Shown here: positions 1 through 9,951 of the stretch, one piece after another
Layout of the letters: the number at the start of each line of letters is the position of its first letter
How positions within the stretch are numbered: the stretch's first letter is position 1
The notes under the pieces: model-generated
The model's database searches: none
What the model saw: the letters and a program-made list of their open reading frames with translations, nothing else
What the model was told of the DNA's origin: nothing
Source: GCA-2733415 sp964276095
GTDB lineage: Bacteria > Bacteroidota > Bacteroidia > Flavobacteriales > Flavobacteriaceae
DNA length: 64,000 nucleotides
Assembly: GCA_964276095.1 (NCBI GenBank)
Contig: CAXYDR010000003.1
Coordinates: 744,001-808,000 of the forward strand
Direction of reading: 5' to 3'
Position numbers and translations under genes: made by a program

Positions 1-223
1 GATCAATAATCAATCCGTATTTAAAAGCACACCAATAAAACATGTGTTTAAAGCTTTAGAAAAGCAATATGAATTACAATTTGAATACGATAATTTTGAC
101 GACACTGTATTATTCACTGGGTTGTTCCCTAATAATAATAAAGAAATTGCATTAAAAACTGTTTTAAAGTCAGTAAATTTGAAATATACTACTCAAGGGA
201 ATAGTATTATTTTAGAAGACTAA
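1..223 (+). CDS. FecR-type anti-sigma factor, C-terminal end (partial)
   Basis: The reading frame is open from the window edge to TAA at 221-223 and gives about 73 residues. The pattern HVFKALEKQYELQFEYDN, followed by TG.F and a final LKYTTQGNSIILED, matches the DUF4974 domain at the C-terminus of Bacteroidota FecR-like anti-sigma factors. Such proteins sit in the inner membrane and hold an ECF sigma factor that is released when the partner TonB receptor binds its ligand. The next gene, 9 bp downstream on the same strand, is a TonB receptor with an STN signalling domain, so the two probably form one signalling and uptake unit. The start and transmembrane part lie outside the window. Confidence 0.82.
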   Translation, partial: INNQSVFKSTPIKHVFKALEKQYELQFEYDNFDDTVLFTGLFPNNNKEIALKTVLKSVNLKYTTQGNSIILED

Positions 224-232
224 ACAACAGCT

Positions 233-2773
233 ATGAAGCAATTCCTTTTAGGGTTTTTCGCTTTTCTTTTTTCAATATCTATTTTTGCTCAAAAACAAAC
301 TGTATTTGAGCAAGATTTTTTACCTACAGTTTTACCAGAAATAGAGCAATTTTACAAGGTTAGTTTTTCTTATACCGACACCTTGATTGAAACAAAAAAG
401 GTATCTGTAATTCTAGATGAGCTTGTAAATTTAGAATCCCTATTACTAACATTATCCTCCCAAACAAATTTAAAGTTTGAGCTTATTAATAAAACCAACA
501 TTGTTATTTCATCGTTTAAAGAAACTGATTTAATAGCTGTGTGCGGTCAATTATTAAGTAAGAATGAAATCGTTGCAAACGCAGTCATAGAAATAAACAA
601 TACGTACTATTCTAGTGATGAGAATGGCTCATTTAAAATAAATAATATACCATACAACTCAACAATAGAGATTAGCTCATTTGGTATAAAAACCAATATT
701 ATTAAAGCTACTGATTGTATTTATCCAAATTGCATTACTATTAATCTAACTGAAAAAAAAGAACTTTTAGATCAAATTGTAATTGACGAATATTTAACTA
801 GTGGAGTTTCAAAAAATGTAAAACAAACCACAATTCACACTAAAAAGTTAAACTTACTCCCAGGGTTAATTGAACCAGATGTACTGGAAAGTATTCATCA
901 AATCCCTGGAGTTAGTAATTTAAACGAAACAGTGAATAGTATTCATGTTAGAGGAGGTAATTCCGATCAGAATTTAGTGCTTTGGAATAATATTAAAACT
1001 TATAATAACTCCCATTTATTCGGAGCAATATCAGCTTTTAACCCATACATTACTGACAAAGTACACTTTATTAACAAAGGTACGAGCGCTAAATACGGTG
1101 AACGTATTTCAAGTGTTATTGACATTGCTACTAATTACAAGCCAACAAATAAAATAACAGGTGGAGCTGGTTTTAATTTACTACACGGAGATGCGTTTCT
1201 TGACATCCCTTTAATTAAAGATAAACTATCTGTTTTAGTTTCTGGACGAAGGTCCTATGCTGATATATACAAAACATTTGCTTTTAAAAATTATGCCTCG
1301 AAAATTTTTCAAAACACAAAAATTTTCGACAATACGCTAGAGTTTAGCAAATCGAAAAATATTTTTTGGTTTTACGACTATACCTTCAACGCAGCCTATA
1401 AAGCTACTGATAAAGACCTAATTAAATTCAATCATATATATAACAAAGATTTTTTAAATTTTTCCGCTATAAGTACCGATGAAAATAATTTATATACTGA
1501 TATATTAAAGACTCAAAATGAAGGATATAATTTAGAGTGGGAAAAAGAATGGACAAAAGAATTCAGTCATCAAATAGATAGTTATTTTTCTGAATATTCT
1601 TTAGACTATAAGTTTAGTAATGAATCTAATTTAGGGATATCTTCCAATACAAAAACTAATCAAATAAAAGACTTTGGAGTAAATTTGAATTTTAAATATG
1701 ATGTAGCTGAATATAAGCAACTAAATTTTGGGTATCAGTTTTCAAATAAAAACTTTAAATATTCATTTAACGACACCACACCTACACAAAAAATGGTGCT
1801 TGATGCCGCAAATGACAACACAACCTCCAATAGTATTTACAGTGAGTATCAAGTAAATAAACCTAAGGATCACCTGTACTCTATAGGACTTAGAGCAAAT
1901 AAATATAGTAGTTCTCAAAAATTTTATGTTGAACCTAGGGCAGTCCTTCAGAAATTTGTAGTTCCTGAATTTAGTATTAATACATCAATAGAATATAAAA
2001 GTCAGTATGTAAATCAAGTTCAAGAGTCTGTTATTAGTGATTTATCACTCGAAAATCAAGTCTGGGCACTTTCTAACAAAACTAACTTACCTGTTTTAAC
2101 AAGCTACCAATACACCATAGGTGCAAATTATTCAGAAAATAAGTGGATCGTTGATTTTGAAGCTTATTTCAAAAAAACAAACAATATAAATACTTTAGAT
2201 TTCGATTTTAATAATCAAGCTATATACACATACCATATTGGAAGCTCGAGTATACAAGGAGTTGATATTTTTATTAAGAAGCAATTGAAAAAATATAATA
2301 CTTGGTTATCATATTCATTTAATAGTGCGAAATATCGTTTTGAAGAGTTAAATAGCGGAAATCCATTCCCTAGTAACATAAACATTGATCACACCATAAA
2401 ATGGTCGCATTTTTATAAATGGAAAAAAGTAGATTTTTCTTTAGGTTGGATGTGGCATAATGGAAAGCCTTATACAAAAATTGAAACCGCTACTAATACT
2501 GACGGTACGTTATCACACTCATACGATAACTTAAACACAGAAAACCTACATGTATATCATCGCTTAGATTTTTCTGCAGTTTATAACTTTAGACCACATA
2601 AAAATAAAAAAATAAAATACAGATTAGGCTTTTCAGTATTGAACTTGTACAATAGAAAAAACATCATCAATAAAGATATTCGTTTTTCAAATAACACGTC
2701 TAATGAATTAAATATTAGTGATATTAGAGGTACTAAAATATCTCCAAACATGGTACTGAGAGTGTTTTGGTAA
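233..2773 (+). CDS. TonB-dependent outer-membrane receptor with STN signalling domain
   Basis: This 846-residue protein has a signal peptide (about residues 1-19, ending IFAQ). An STN-like domain follows at about 29-95, then a carboxypeptidase-regulatory-like beta domain at about 100-175, a plug domain at about 200-320 (HVRGGNSDQN, AKYGERISSVID) and a long beta-barrel ending in an aromatic residue (VLRVFW). The STN domain indicates that it signals to the FecR protein encoded 9 bp upstream and so controls its own ECF regulon. The substrate cannot be told: there is no SusD partner beside it. The start ATG follows the FecR stop closely and gives a clean signal peptide. Fold and role are secure, ligand unknown. 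Confidence 0.9.
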   Translation: MKQFLLGFFAFLFSISIFAQKQTVFEQDFLPTVLPEIEQFYKVSFSYTDTLIETKKVSVILDELVNLESLLLTLSSQTNLKFELINKTNIVISSFKETDLIAVCGQLLSKNEIVANAVIEINNTYYSSDENGSFKINNIPYNSTIEISSFGIKTNIIKATDCIYPNCITINLTEKKELLDQIVIDEYLTSGVSKNVKQTTIHTKKLNLLPGLIEPDVLESIHQIPGVSNLNETVNSIHVRGGNSDQNLVLWNNIKTYNNSHLFGAISAFNPYITDKVHFINKGTSAKYGERISSVIDIATNYKPTNKITGGAGFNLLHGDAFLDIPLIKDKLSVLVSGRRSYADIYKTFAFKNYASKIFQNTKIFDNTLEFSKSKNIFWFYDYTFNAAYKATDKDLIKFNHIYNKDFLNFSAISTDENNLYTDILKTQNEGYNLEWEKEWTKEFSHQIDSYFSEYSLDYKFSNESNLGISSNTKTNQIKDFGVNLNFKYDVAEYKQLNFGYQFSNKNFKYSFNDTTPTQKMVLDAANDNTTSNSIYSEYQVNKPKDHLYSIGLRANKYSSSQKFYVEPRAVLQKFVVPEFSINTSIEYKSQYVNQVQESVISDLSLENQVWALSNKTNLPVLTSYQYTIGANYSENKWIVDFEAYFKKTNNINTLDFDFNNQAIYTYHIGSSSIQGVDIFIKKQLKKYNTWLSYSFNSAKYRFEELNSGNPFPSNINIDHTIKWSHFYKWKKVDFSLGWMWHNGKPYTKIETATNTDGTLSHSYDNLNTENLHVYHRLDFSAVYNFRPHKNKKIKYRLGFSVLNLYNRKNIINKDIRFSNNTSNELNISDIRGTKISPNMVLRVFW

Positions 2774-2785
2774 CACCCTCAGTAC
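2753..2785 (+). terminator. Hairpin spanning the TonB receptor stop codon
   Basis: GTACTGAG at 2753-2760 pairs with CTCAGTAC at 2778-2785, with further partial pairing inside around the TAA stop (2771-2773). It lies between two convergent genes only 26 bp apart and probably terminates one or both transcripts. There is no long T-run, so the terminator role is an inference. Confidence 0.5.
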
Positions 2786-2799
2786 TTTAATATTCTTTA

Positions 2800-5700
2800 T
2801 TACTTTACTAAAACTTTAGTAGCTAACTCTCCTTTTGAAGTCTTCATATTTATAATATATCCTCCAGTACTTAATCCGTTAGTTTCAAGTTTATGATTCT
2901 TATTATTTGAAAGCACATTAAAACTATAAACTGATTGTCCTAGAACATTAAACATTCTAACTGATTCAATATTTTCCTGAGTAGGATTATTAATAACAAT
3001 ACTGTTTTCTGAATTAGAGTAAAAAACATCAATAGTATCTTCTAACTGATTATCTACTATATCAAGAACTGAATTATTAAAAACGATTTCAAAACGATAT
3101 AAATATTCTCCAACTGACAAATTCACTTCATAATCACTAATTCTTAAATCGCGATATACATTAGTTTCTTTATCGTGTAAATATATGAACTGTGAAGCTT
3201 CAATATTTTCAAGTCCATCTAAACTAAACTTCATTAATCCACCTTCAGCTGATTTTACCCCTAAAGGTAAAACTTGGTCAACATCAAAGTTGTTTACTGC
3301 TTGTATTACAAACTTACTTTCATTAAACATCCAAAATCCATCTTCAGCATTCTCTTCTACTAAAGCAGCGTCATAACCAATCTCAAAACTATTTGTAGTT
3401 GCCTCATCAACCCCTGCAAGTAATTGACGGTAGTATCCCGAAGGAGTTTGAATCATTAATCTAAACTTCTGTCTTGCATCCGCATTTGTATTATACGTAA
3501 TATCTGCATTTCTAAAACTAACTGAAGGACCAGAAAGCTCTGTTTTAAAGACACGTTGACTGTTTTTAAACGTTATATCACCTCCTGCAACAGTAGCTGT
3601 TGTATTAGCTAAACTAGCATCTAAGAACGCAAAAACAAAGAACCCTTGATTTAATGTTACATACCTTAAAGGTATTTTTGTTCCAAGAGCTCCATTGTTA
3701 TCTATTCTCACATCATTAGAAATAGCTTTTACACCTCCCATTAAAGTATATGAAGCATATCCTCCAACGTATTCTGCTAAATTATGTGAAGCTCCAGCAA
3801 AATGATCCCAGAAATACAATGCTCCATTAAATACATTATCTGATGCATTTCCTCCATTATCCTTAATATTATCTAAGATAAATTGATTAGCATCTAAAGC
3901 TGATAAATAAGGATTTCCAATTAACCTGTCATTACCTAAAGCTATAGGTAAAGTTACATCTCCATTATATGGTCTTCCTTTGAATACATAATTTTGACTA
4001 TCCGTTACCACTGCCAAACCTGAAGTTCCTTTCATAGTATATCCTTCTCCTGGTAATAAATTAGTGTTCTCTCCAATTGAAATCCATGAATTATAATCAT
4101 CATGCAGTCCATTAAATTTAAATAACCAGTAACTACTTATTGTTCTTGGAGAAGTTAATGCTCCATCGGCAGCTGTATGTGCTGGCTGGAAGTTAATAGC
4201 TTGTGGAGTTGCCGGAGTTGTACCATCTGACAATGCTCCTGCGATAGTATAATTACCATTTACACTAGGAACTCCTGTTCCTTTGGTTCCTAATCCAGAA
4301 CCTATAGCTCCTACAGAAGATGACCAGTAATTATAGTTAAAGCTAATACCAGTCCCTTGTTGATCTCTTTCTACAAACCCACCACTATCATTATCAAAGA
4401 TACTTCCTTCATCTTGAATAAATTGAGACTCTCCTATCAGATCAATTGATCCATCTAACTCAATATAATGAGTAACTCTTAAACTTTGACCCGAATTTAA
4501 TTCATCTTGAGTTTCAATTGGATCAGCTATTGTTAATTTCGTATTTGTTATATCAGAAATCAATCCTAATACTGTAATGTTTTTATTACCTGAAATAACA
4601 TTATGAGAAGTTTGTACAATATTCCAATCAATTGGAGTTACACCATCTACTCCCATAGAGTTAGGTGCATCCCAAACAGAATCACTATACAACCATGGTG
4701 TTGCAGCTGAAACATCTCCCCATTCACCATTTCTTACTGAAACATAAGGTAAAGGTGCTGTTTGCAACTCTATTGTAGTAATGTTTTTTGGTGATCCGTG
4801 TTTAGTATTACTTGACTGATCTTGAATTCTATCATTCACCATTGGATAATACCCTTCTAAATTAGTCCAAGTTAGTCCCCCAGACACATCTAATGGTACC
4901 ACTTTACCTCTTACATTAGCTCCATTTTGCTCAATTTCTTGATTCATCATTTGGTGTAATTGAGTAGCTGTTAACCCTACATTCCAAACACGAACTTCAT
5001 CAATAAAACCATCGAAATAATCTCTAGGAACTGCTGGTGTATCACTATCATAACTCGCTCCTAAAAGACACTTTTCAGTTCCGTTTACTGGAGCTCCAAT
5101 TGGTGACCCATTAGCTACTTCTACTCCATCTATAAATAATTTTGCTGTAGTACCATCATAAGTTGATGCGATATGATACCATCTGTTATTTGTTATTGCA
5201 TAAGGGGAAACCAAGTTTATTTGTACTGAACCAGTATTATCATACCAAACTAAGTTTGGAAAACTATTATTTAACTTTAAATGATATCCTCTTTGATTTC
5301 CTGCACCAACTTTCATATCTCCTTTAGATATAATTGTACCTGTTGCAACTGTTCCTTCTTGTAAAACCCACGCTTCTAAAGAAAATGCTCCTGTGAAATC
5401 GTGATTATCTCCAAAGTCTACATGATCATTTAATCCATCAAAGTCGATAGCCGCACTTGGTGATCTCCAATCAGTATCTGGACCAGCATCAAAACTTGGA
5501 TGAGAACTTGGGTTTAGGTTAATATTTGTTGGATCTACTGCAGCAGTGTCGTTATCAAAGCCATCATCTAAACCATCCATATCACTATCTGTACCAATAA
5601 ATAACCCCGTATTTGCATTCGGCGTATCTCCACCATTTATTACCCCATCCCCATTTGTGTCATGCCCTTCAATAGCATCAACCTCTTCTGAATTATCAGA

Positions 5701-7641
5701 ATCTAAGTCTAAATAATCAACAGTTCCATCCCCATCTGAATCAACTGGAATTACACCGCTTCCTCCAAAGTTCACAGTATCATTATCATAACTATCATCA
5801 ATCCCATCTACGGTTCCAGCTGTTTCAGTATCCATATATGTTAAGGTAACATATGCTCCAGTACTTTGAGCTTCTGAGTTATCAGTAACTCCATCATCAT
5901 CTGAATCTATATCCATAAAATTAGGGAAACCAGTTCCATCAGCATTCTTATTTGGGTAACTGTTAGGAAAACCATCACTATTTGTATCAGCTCCAGTTAT
6001 TAAAATACTTCCAGCTCCATCATAAGCATCGTGATATCCATCATTATCAGCATCTGTAAACCCATCTATCATACCATTTCCATCCGTATCCTGATCTCCA
6101 GCTTCTCTTAAATCTACAATACCATCATTATCTGAATCTAAATCTATTCTATTTACTAATGTATCTCCATCAAAATCATAGTTTGGTATGGTAGTTATTT
6201 CTTCACTAAAATAAGTAAAAGGGGTTGTATCATATAAATCAACTAAACCATCACCATCAGTATCTAATAAATCATCTACAATACCATTTCCATCAATATC
6301 AACACCACCAGCTTCAACTAAATCAGGAATTCCATCATTATCACTATCGGCATCATTAAAATCATGTATACCATCACCTTCGGTATCCAATCCACAAAAA
6401 TGCATTGCTGCAATACGAATGGTTGACCCATCAGGTTGATTTACCAAGAAATCAATCTTACTAATTTTTACTCCAGGGAAATAAAAATATACTGACCCAA
6501 AAACATCACTTGATACTGCATCACCGTTATTATTTGCTCCAGCTCCTAGAAACTTATCATTAAAAGTATTTCCTGCTTGCGTGATATAAGTACCCAAATG
6601 ATATACGTTATTACTTACCGATAAATCTATCAATGTATTTGTATCATCGTAAGCATTTACTGTCCATGTTTCATTTTCATCAAAATCTACTAATTTAAAG
6701 AACAGATTTTCTACATCGCTCATAAAATCAAAAGTCAATGTTCCTAATGTCCCTGGGCCTTTAACTCTCATTGCCCAACCATGTTCACCTGCATAATAAC
6801 TAGTGATATCATTAAAATCTGCTTGACTACTAACAGAAAAATCTATTTGATTACCATCATCCATTGGATGATTTAAAATAGGGAAACTAGCTAAAATAGA
6901 TTCTTCATTTGTAATAACTCCTGTTGAATTCAATCCTTCTAAGTTTGCCGTATAGCATCCTTCTAATATATCCGTTACTCCATCATTATCATCATCAGAA
7001 TCAATATAATCCGCTACACCATCTGCATCGTTATCTGGCGCAGTTGGTGGGATAAATAAAGAATTATCAGTATCTACAGTGAAATTAAAACTAATATCAC
7101 TACTCGTAGCACTTCTTTGGTGAATTTCTACACCGATTTCGTTATTACCTACAACAAGTATATTTGCAAGAGTAGTAGATATCCAAGCATCTTCTGCTGC
7201 TCCTCCTACTGTTGCAGTAGCATATGATAAATAGTTAAAAGCTACAGCCATGTTGTTACTCCAAACCTGAACTCCATTTACGTAAACAACCATACCATCA
7301 TCACGAATGGCATTTAATACTAAAGCTGTATTTGCCACTTGTCCTGCGGTTGCATTAAATGATGTTCTAAAATATGTGGTTGGGTATTTATTACCTGAAC
7401 TTGGTCCAAAACCAACTACTGTTGTTTCGTCACCGTCGCCATATCCAAGCTCGGCATTACCTGTTGCCCATGAAGAATAATCAAATCCGGTCGAAAACCA
7501 AGCTAATCCTTGATCTGAACCATCATCTAAATAACTCCAACTACTACCAGCTGGAAGGATCTGACTAAATGAATAAGAACTTAATAATATTAACACTGCA
7601 TTGATTAACAGTTTTTTAGGGAAAGTAGTTTTGTTTTTCAT
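2800..7641 (-). CDS. Large secreted T9SS protein with calcium-binding repeats and a LamG domain
   Basis: From the ATG at 7641 this is a 1613-residue secreted protein; a TTG 24 bp further upstream also keeps the frame, but the ATG puts the signal peptide (MKNKTTFPKK...SYSFSQ) at the N-terminus. In order: a beta-sandwich domain (about 25-200) shared with the next upstream secreted protein; several blocks of Asp-rich thrombospondin-type-3-like repeats (DNDADGVADYIDSDDDNDG, DTDGDGLVDLYD) that normally bind calcium; a LamG/concanavalin-like domain near the middle (FSLEAWV, RWYHIASTYDG, GFIDEVRVWN); a long beta-rich region; and a type A T9SS sorting domain over the last 75 or so residues, ending TKVLVK. 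It probably ends up at the cell surface or outside, perhaps in adhesion or glycan binding. No catalytic residues were recognised. Confidence 0.85.
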   Translation of the reverse strand: MKNKTTFPKKLLINAVLILLSSYSFSQILPAGSSWSYLDDGSDQGLAWFSTGFDYSSWATGNAELGYGDGDETTVVGFGPSSGNKYPTTYFRTSFNATAGQVANTALVLNAIRDDGMVVYVNGVQVWSNNMAVAFNYLSYATATVGGAAEDAWISTTLANILVVGNNEIGVEIHQRSATSSDISFNFTVDTDNSLFIPPTAPDNDADGVADYIDSDDDNDGVTDILEGCYTANLEGLNSTGVITNEESILASFPILNHPMDDGNQIDFSVSSQADFNDITSYYAGEHGWAMRVKGPGTLGTLTFDFMSDVENLFFKLVDFDENETWTVNAYDDTNTLIDLSVSNNVYHLGTYITQAGNTFNDKFLGAGANNNGDAVSSDVFGSVYFYFPGVKISKIDFLVNQPDGSTIRIAAMHFCGLDTEGDGIHDFNDADSDNDGIPDLVEAGGVDIDGNGIVDDLLDTDGDGLVDLYDTTPFTYFSEEITTIPNYDFDGDTLVNRIDLDSDNDGIVDLREAGDQDTDGNGMIDGFTDADNDGYHDAYDGAGSILITGADTNSDGFPNSYPNKNADGTGFPNFMDIDSDDDGVTDNSEAQSTGAYVTLTYMDTETAGTVDGIDDSYDNDTVNFGGSGVIPVDSDGDGTVDYLDLDSDNSEEVDAIEGHDTNGDGVINGGDTPNANTGLFIGTDSDMDGLDDGFDNDTAAVDPTNINLNPSSHPSFDAGPDTDWRSPSAAIDFDGLNDHVDFGDNHDFTGAFSLEAWVLQEGTVATGTIISKGDMKVGAGNQRGYHLKLNNSFPNLVWYDNTGSVQINLVSPYAITNNRWYHIASTYDGTTAKLFIDGVEVANGSPIGAPVNGTEKCLLGASYDSDTPAVPRDYFDGFIDEVRVWNVGLTATQLHQMMNQEIEQNGANVRGKVVPLDVSGGLTWTNLEGYYPMVNDRIQDQSSNTKHGSPKNITTIELQTAPLPYVSVRNGEWGDVSAATPWLYSDSVWDAPNSMGVDGVTPIDWNIVQTSHNVISGNKNITVLGLISDITNTKLTIADPIETQDELNSGQSLRVTHYIELDGSIDLIGESQFIQDEGSIFDNDSGGFVERDQQGTGISFNYNYWSSSVGAIGSGLGTKGTGVPSVNGNYTIAGALSDGTTPATPQAINFQPAHTAADGALTSPRTISSYWLFKFNGLHDDYNSWISIGENTNLLPGEGYTMKGTSGLAVVTDSQNYVFKGRPYNGDVTLPIALGNDRLIGNPYLSALDANQFILDNIKDNGGNASDNVFNGALYFWDHFAGASHNLAEYVGGYASYTLMGGVKAISNDVRIDNNGALGTKIPLRYVTLNQGFFVFAFLDASLANTTATVAGGDITFKNSQRVFKTELSGPSVSFRNADITYNTNADARQKFRLMIQTPSGYYRQLLAGVDEATTNSFEIGYDAALVEENAEDGFWMFNESKFVIQAVNNFDVDQVLPLGVKSAEGGLMKFSLDGLENIEASQFIYLHDKETNVYRDLRISDYEVNLSVGEYLYRFEIVFNNSVLDIVDNQLEDTIDVFYSNSENSIVINNPTQENIESVRMFNVLGQSVYSFNVLSNNKNHKLETNGLSTGGYIINMKTSKGELATKVLVK

Positions 7642-7830
7642 GGTGTAAGATTTTTTTAAGTTCAACTCATTTTTTTTCCCCAGTTTAGTTATTAATACAT
7701 TGTATTGGTTTCTATATTTTAAATATATATAATTACGAAATAACTACAAAATAAAAGCGATAACTAACATATTATTAAGTTTAATGGTGTTTATACATAC
7801 GTATTCTCTCTTATTTGCGTGTTTTATTAA

Positions 7831-7838
7831 CAAATGTA
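7831..7838 (-). promoter_or_regulatory. Candidate -7 box upstream of the large T9SS gene
   Basis: On the minus strand this reads TACATTTG, an exact match to the Bacteroidota -7 consensus TAnnTTTG. It would give a leader of about 180 nt before the ATG at 7641. No good -33 element is seen at the expected distance, so this is tentative. Confidence 0.3.
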
Positions 7839-7869
7839 CACACCGGTATTTCACTTATTAAATGTATAA

Positions 7870-9951
7870 TTATTCCACTATAATAGATTTATAGTATTGA
7901 TTCACATTTGTTTTAATACCAACTAAATACCTTCCTGACTGAAGCCCAACTACATCAATTACGTCTTCATTACCGTCAAAAACTAAAGCCCCTATAGTAT
8001 TGTAAACTTTTACACTTTCTAGTTTCTCATTATTATGTAAAGCAATATTTACTTTTGTATTAGCTGGAACTGGATAAATATTTATCGATTCATTCTTTAT
8101 TACCTCATCTTCTACTGATAATGTAAAACCTGTTTTATTTATGGTGAATTGATCTGTTATGTTTCCACTATCATTTAAAAACTTAACGGTTAAGTTTTGA
8201 GCTAAAGCTCCATCATTTTCAACTTCCAATACACAAGAGCCTAATTCATTTATAGAAGCATACATTGCATTATGATTTAATGCTCCACCAGAAATTTTCC
8301 CAGATGATCCTGCAGTTATATATACCGCACCATCTGTATCACTATCGTTTTTCTGATATGCTACACCGGCACCTCCTGATCCACTTCCGTTGATTCCTAC
8401 TGCATGTGTACCAGAATTAAATGTACTAGAAACACCATAATGACCATTTATAAAATATGATCGTTCATAAGAGTGAGAATGACCACTCAATACTAAATCA
8501 ACCCCATTGTCTTCTAAAATTGGTAAAAAGGTATTTCTCATTGCCACTAACTGTGTCTCCGAATCTGAATTATGTGATCCTTTAGTATAAGGAGGATGGT
8601 GAAATATTGCCACTATCCAATCTTGTGTAGTTGCTTGCATGTCTGATGTACACCACGCTATTTGTGCAGCATCATTATACAATTGATGAGATTCCAGTAC
8701 TATAAAATGGATATTTGCATAATCATATGAATAATATGCTTCTGTTCCAGATGAAACTCCACCAGCTTCTCCAGCTGTTGGAAAAGTAAATATATCATAA
8801 TATGGACCCGTGGATGCTCCTGGATTTGAACTAGATGTTGCAGAATGCCCATCATGATTCCCTAAAGTAGACCACGCTACTGATTTTTTAAGCATCTCAG
8901 GATAAACATCAAATACTGCTGCTTGGTACTCCGTATCAGTACCATCATTATATGCATTATCTCCTAAAAACAACATCATATCCGTTTGATCAGGATTGGT
9001 TGCTGCTGTATTTACATAATTATAATATTGATCTCTTACATCTATCTGATCTTGATTTGCTGTACCGGCATCTCCTAAAATCCAAGCTCTAAAAAATTGT
9101 TTATCCCCAACATTGGGGGCAGTTTGAACAAACATGTTTACATTTTCCGAAACATAGACACCATCAGCATCTGCAATTTCATAATAGTATTTGGTATTTG
9201 GCAACAAGCTTGTTAATTGCACCTCATGATTAATTTTTAAGGTATTATCCGTAACCGTATTAGTTAACACCCCTAAAGTAGTTCCGTAATTAACAATTGA
9301 TTCTGTTGAAGTATTAGTCCTCCACTTCACTATTACACTAGTTGAAGTTCCTGTTTGCAAATACGGACCTCGAGCAACTGTAACAGGAACTGCGGCGTAT
9401 CCGGTTATTTTAAAATCGAAACTGATATCAGAACTTGTTCCACTCCTTTGATGAATTTCTATAGCAATTGTATTATTTCCTGTAACTAAATTACTCCCAA
9501 TAGTTTTTGAAAGCCACGTAGTTTCACCACTACCACCAACTGTTGCTGTAGCAAAAGTTGAATAATTAAATGTAGTGGGCATATTGTCCTTCCAAACTTC
9601 TACTCCGTTTAAATACACCACCATTCCATCGTCACGAATAGCTTCAAGTACTAAATCATTAAATAAAGTATGATCCACAACATTAAATGTTTTTCTAAAA
9701 TAAGTAGTTGGGTATTTATTATTAGAGTCAGATCCATATCCAATAGTTGTTGTTTGACTATCACCATAACCTAACTCCGACGCGCCAGACGACCACGAGG
9801 AATCGTCAAAACCGATTCCATACCAAGCAGTTCCTTGGTCAGATCCATTATCTAAATACTTCCAGGTTGCTCCGCTGGAAAAAAAAGTAGTTTGTGAAAA
9901 AACGGTTGAAGAAAATAGCAATAAAAAATACAAAGTAGTTTTGTTAATCAT
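7870..9951 (-). CDS. Secreted purple-acid-phosphatase-like metallophosphoesterase with T9SS sorting domain
   Basis: The protein has 693 residues from the ATG at 9951; this start overlaps the stop of the upstream TPR gene by 8 bp and begins a good signal peptide (MINKTTLYFLLLFSSTVFSQ). Domains in order: an N-terminal beta-sandwich homologous to that of the neighbouring T9SS protein (about 20-190), a fibronectin-like purple-acid-phosphatase N-domain (about 195-285), and a calcineurin-like catalytic domain. The metal-ligand motifs are GDAG, LGDNAYNDG, LGNHDGH, FHHPPY and SGHSHSYER. A type A T9SS sorting domain ends the protein. The family hydrolyses phosphate esters at a dinuclear metal centre, so an extracellular phosphatase that scavenges phosphate is the likely role; the true substrate is unknown. 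Confidence 0.9.
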   Translation of the reverse strand: MINKTTLYFLLLFSSTVFSQTTFFSSGATWKYLDNGSDQGTAWYGIGFDDSSWSSGASELGYGDSQTTTIGYGSDSNNKYPTTYFRKTFNVVDHTLFNDLVLEAIRDDGMVVYLNGVEVWKDNMPTTFNYSTFATATVGGSGETTWLSKTIGSNLVTGNNTIAIEIHQRSGTSSDISFDFKITGYAAVPVTVARGPYLQTGTSTSVIVKWRTNTSTESIVNYGTTLGVLTNTVTDNTLKINHEVQLTSLLPNTKYYYEIADADGVYVSENVNMFVQTAPNVGDKQFFRAWILGDAGTANQDQIDVRDQYYNYVNTAATNPDQTDMMLFLGDNAYNDGTDTEYQAAVFDVYPEMLKKSVAWSTLGNHDGHSATSSSNPGASTGPYYDIFTFPTAGEAGGVSSGTEAYYSYDYANIHFIVLESHQLYNDAAQIAWCTSDMQATTQDWIVAIFHHPPYTKGSHNSDSETQLVAMRNTFLPILEDNGVDLVLSGHSHSYERSYFINGHYGVSSTFNSGTHAVGINGSGSGGAGVAYQKNDSDTDGAVYITAGSSGKISGGALNHNAMYASINELGSCVLEVENDGALAQNLTVKFLNDSGNITDQFTINKTGFTLSVEDEVIKNESINIYPVPANTKVNIALHNNEKLESVKVYNTIGALVFDGNEDVIDVVGLQSGRYLVGIKTNVNQYYKSIIVE

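Noticed and set aside
5400..7050. Internal DNA repeats in the large T9SS gene as a tandem-repeat element
   Set aside because: They encode Asp-rich calcium-binding repeats of unequal length and are explained by the protein.
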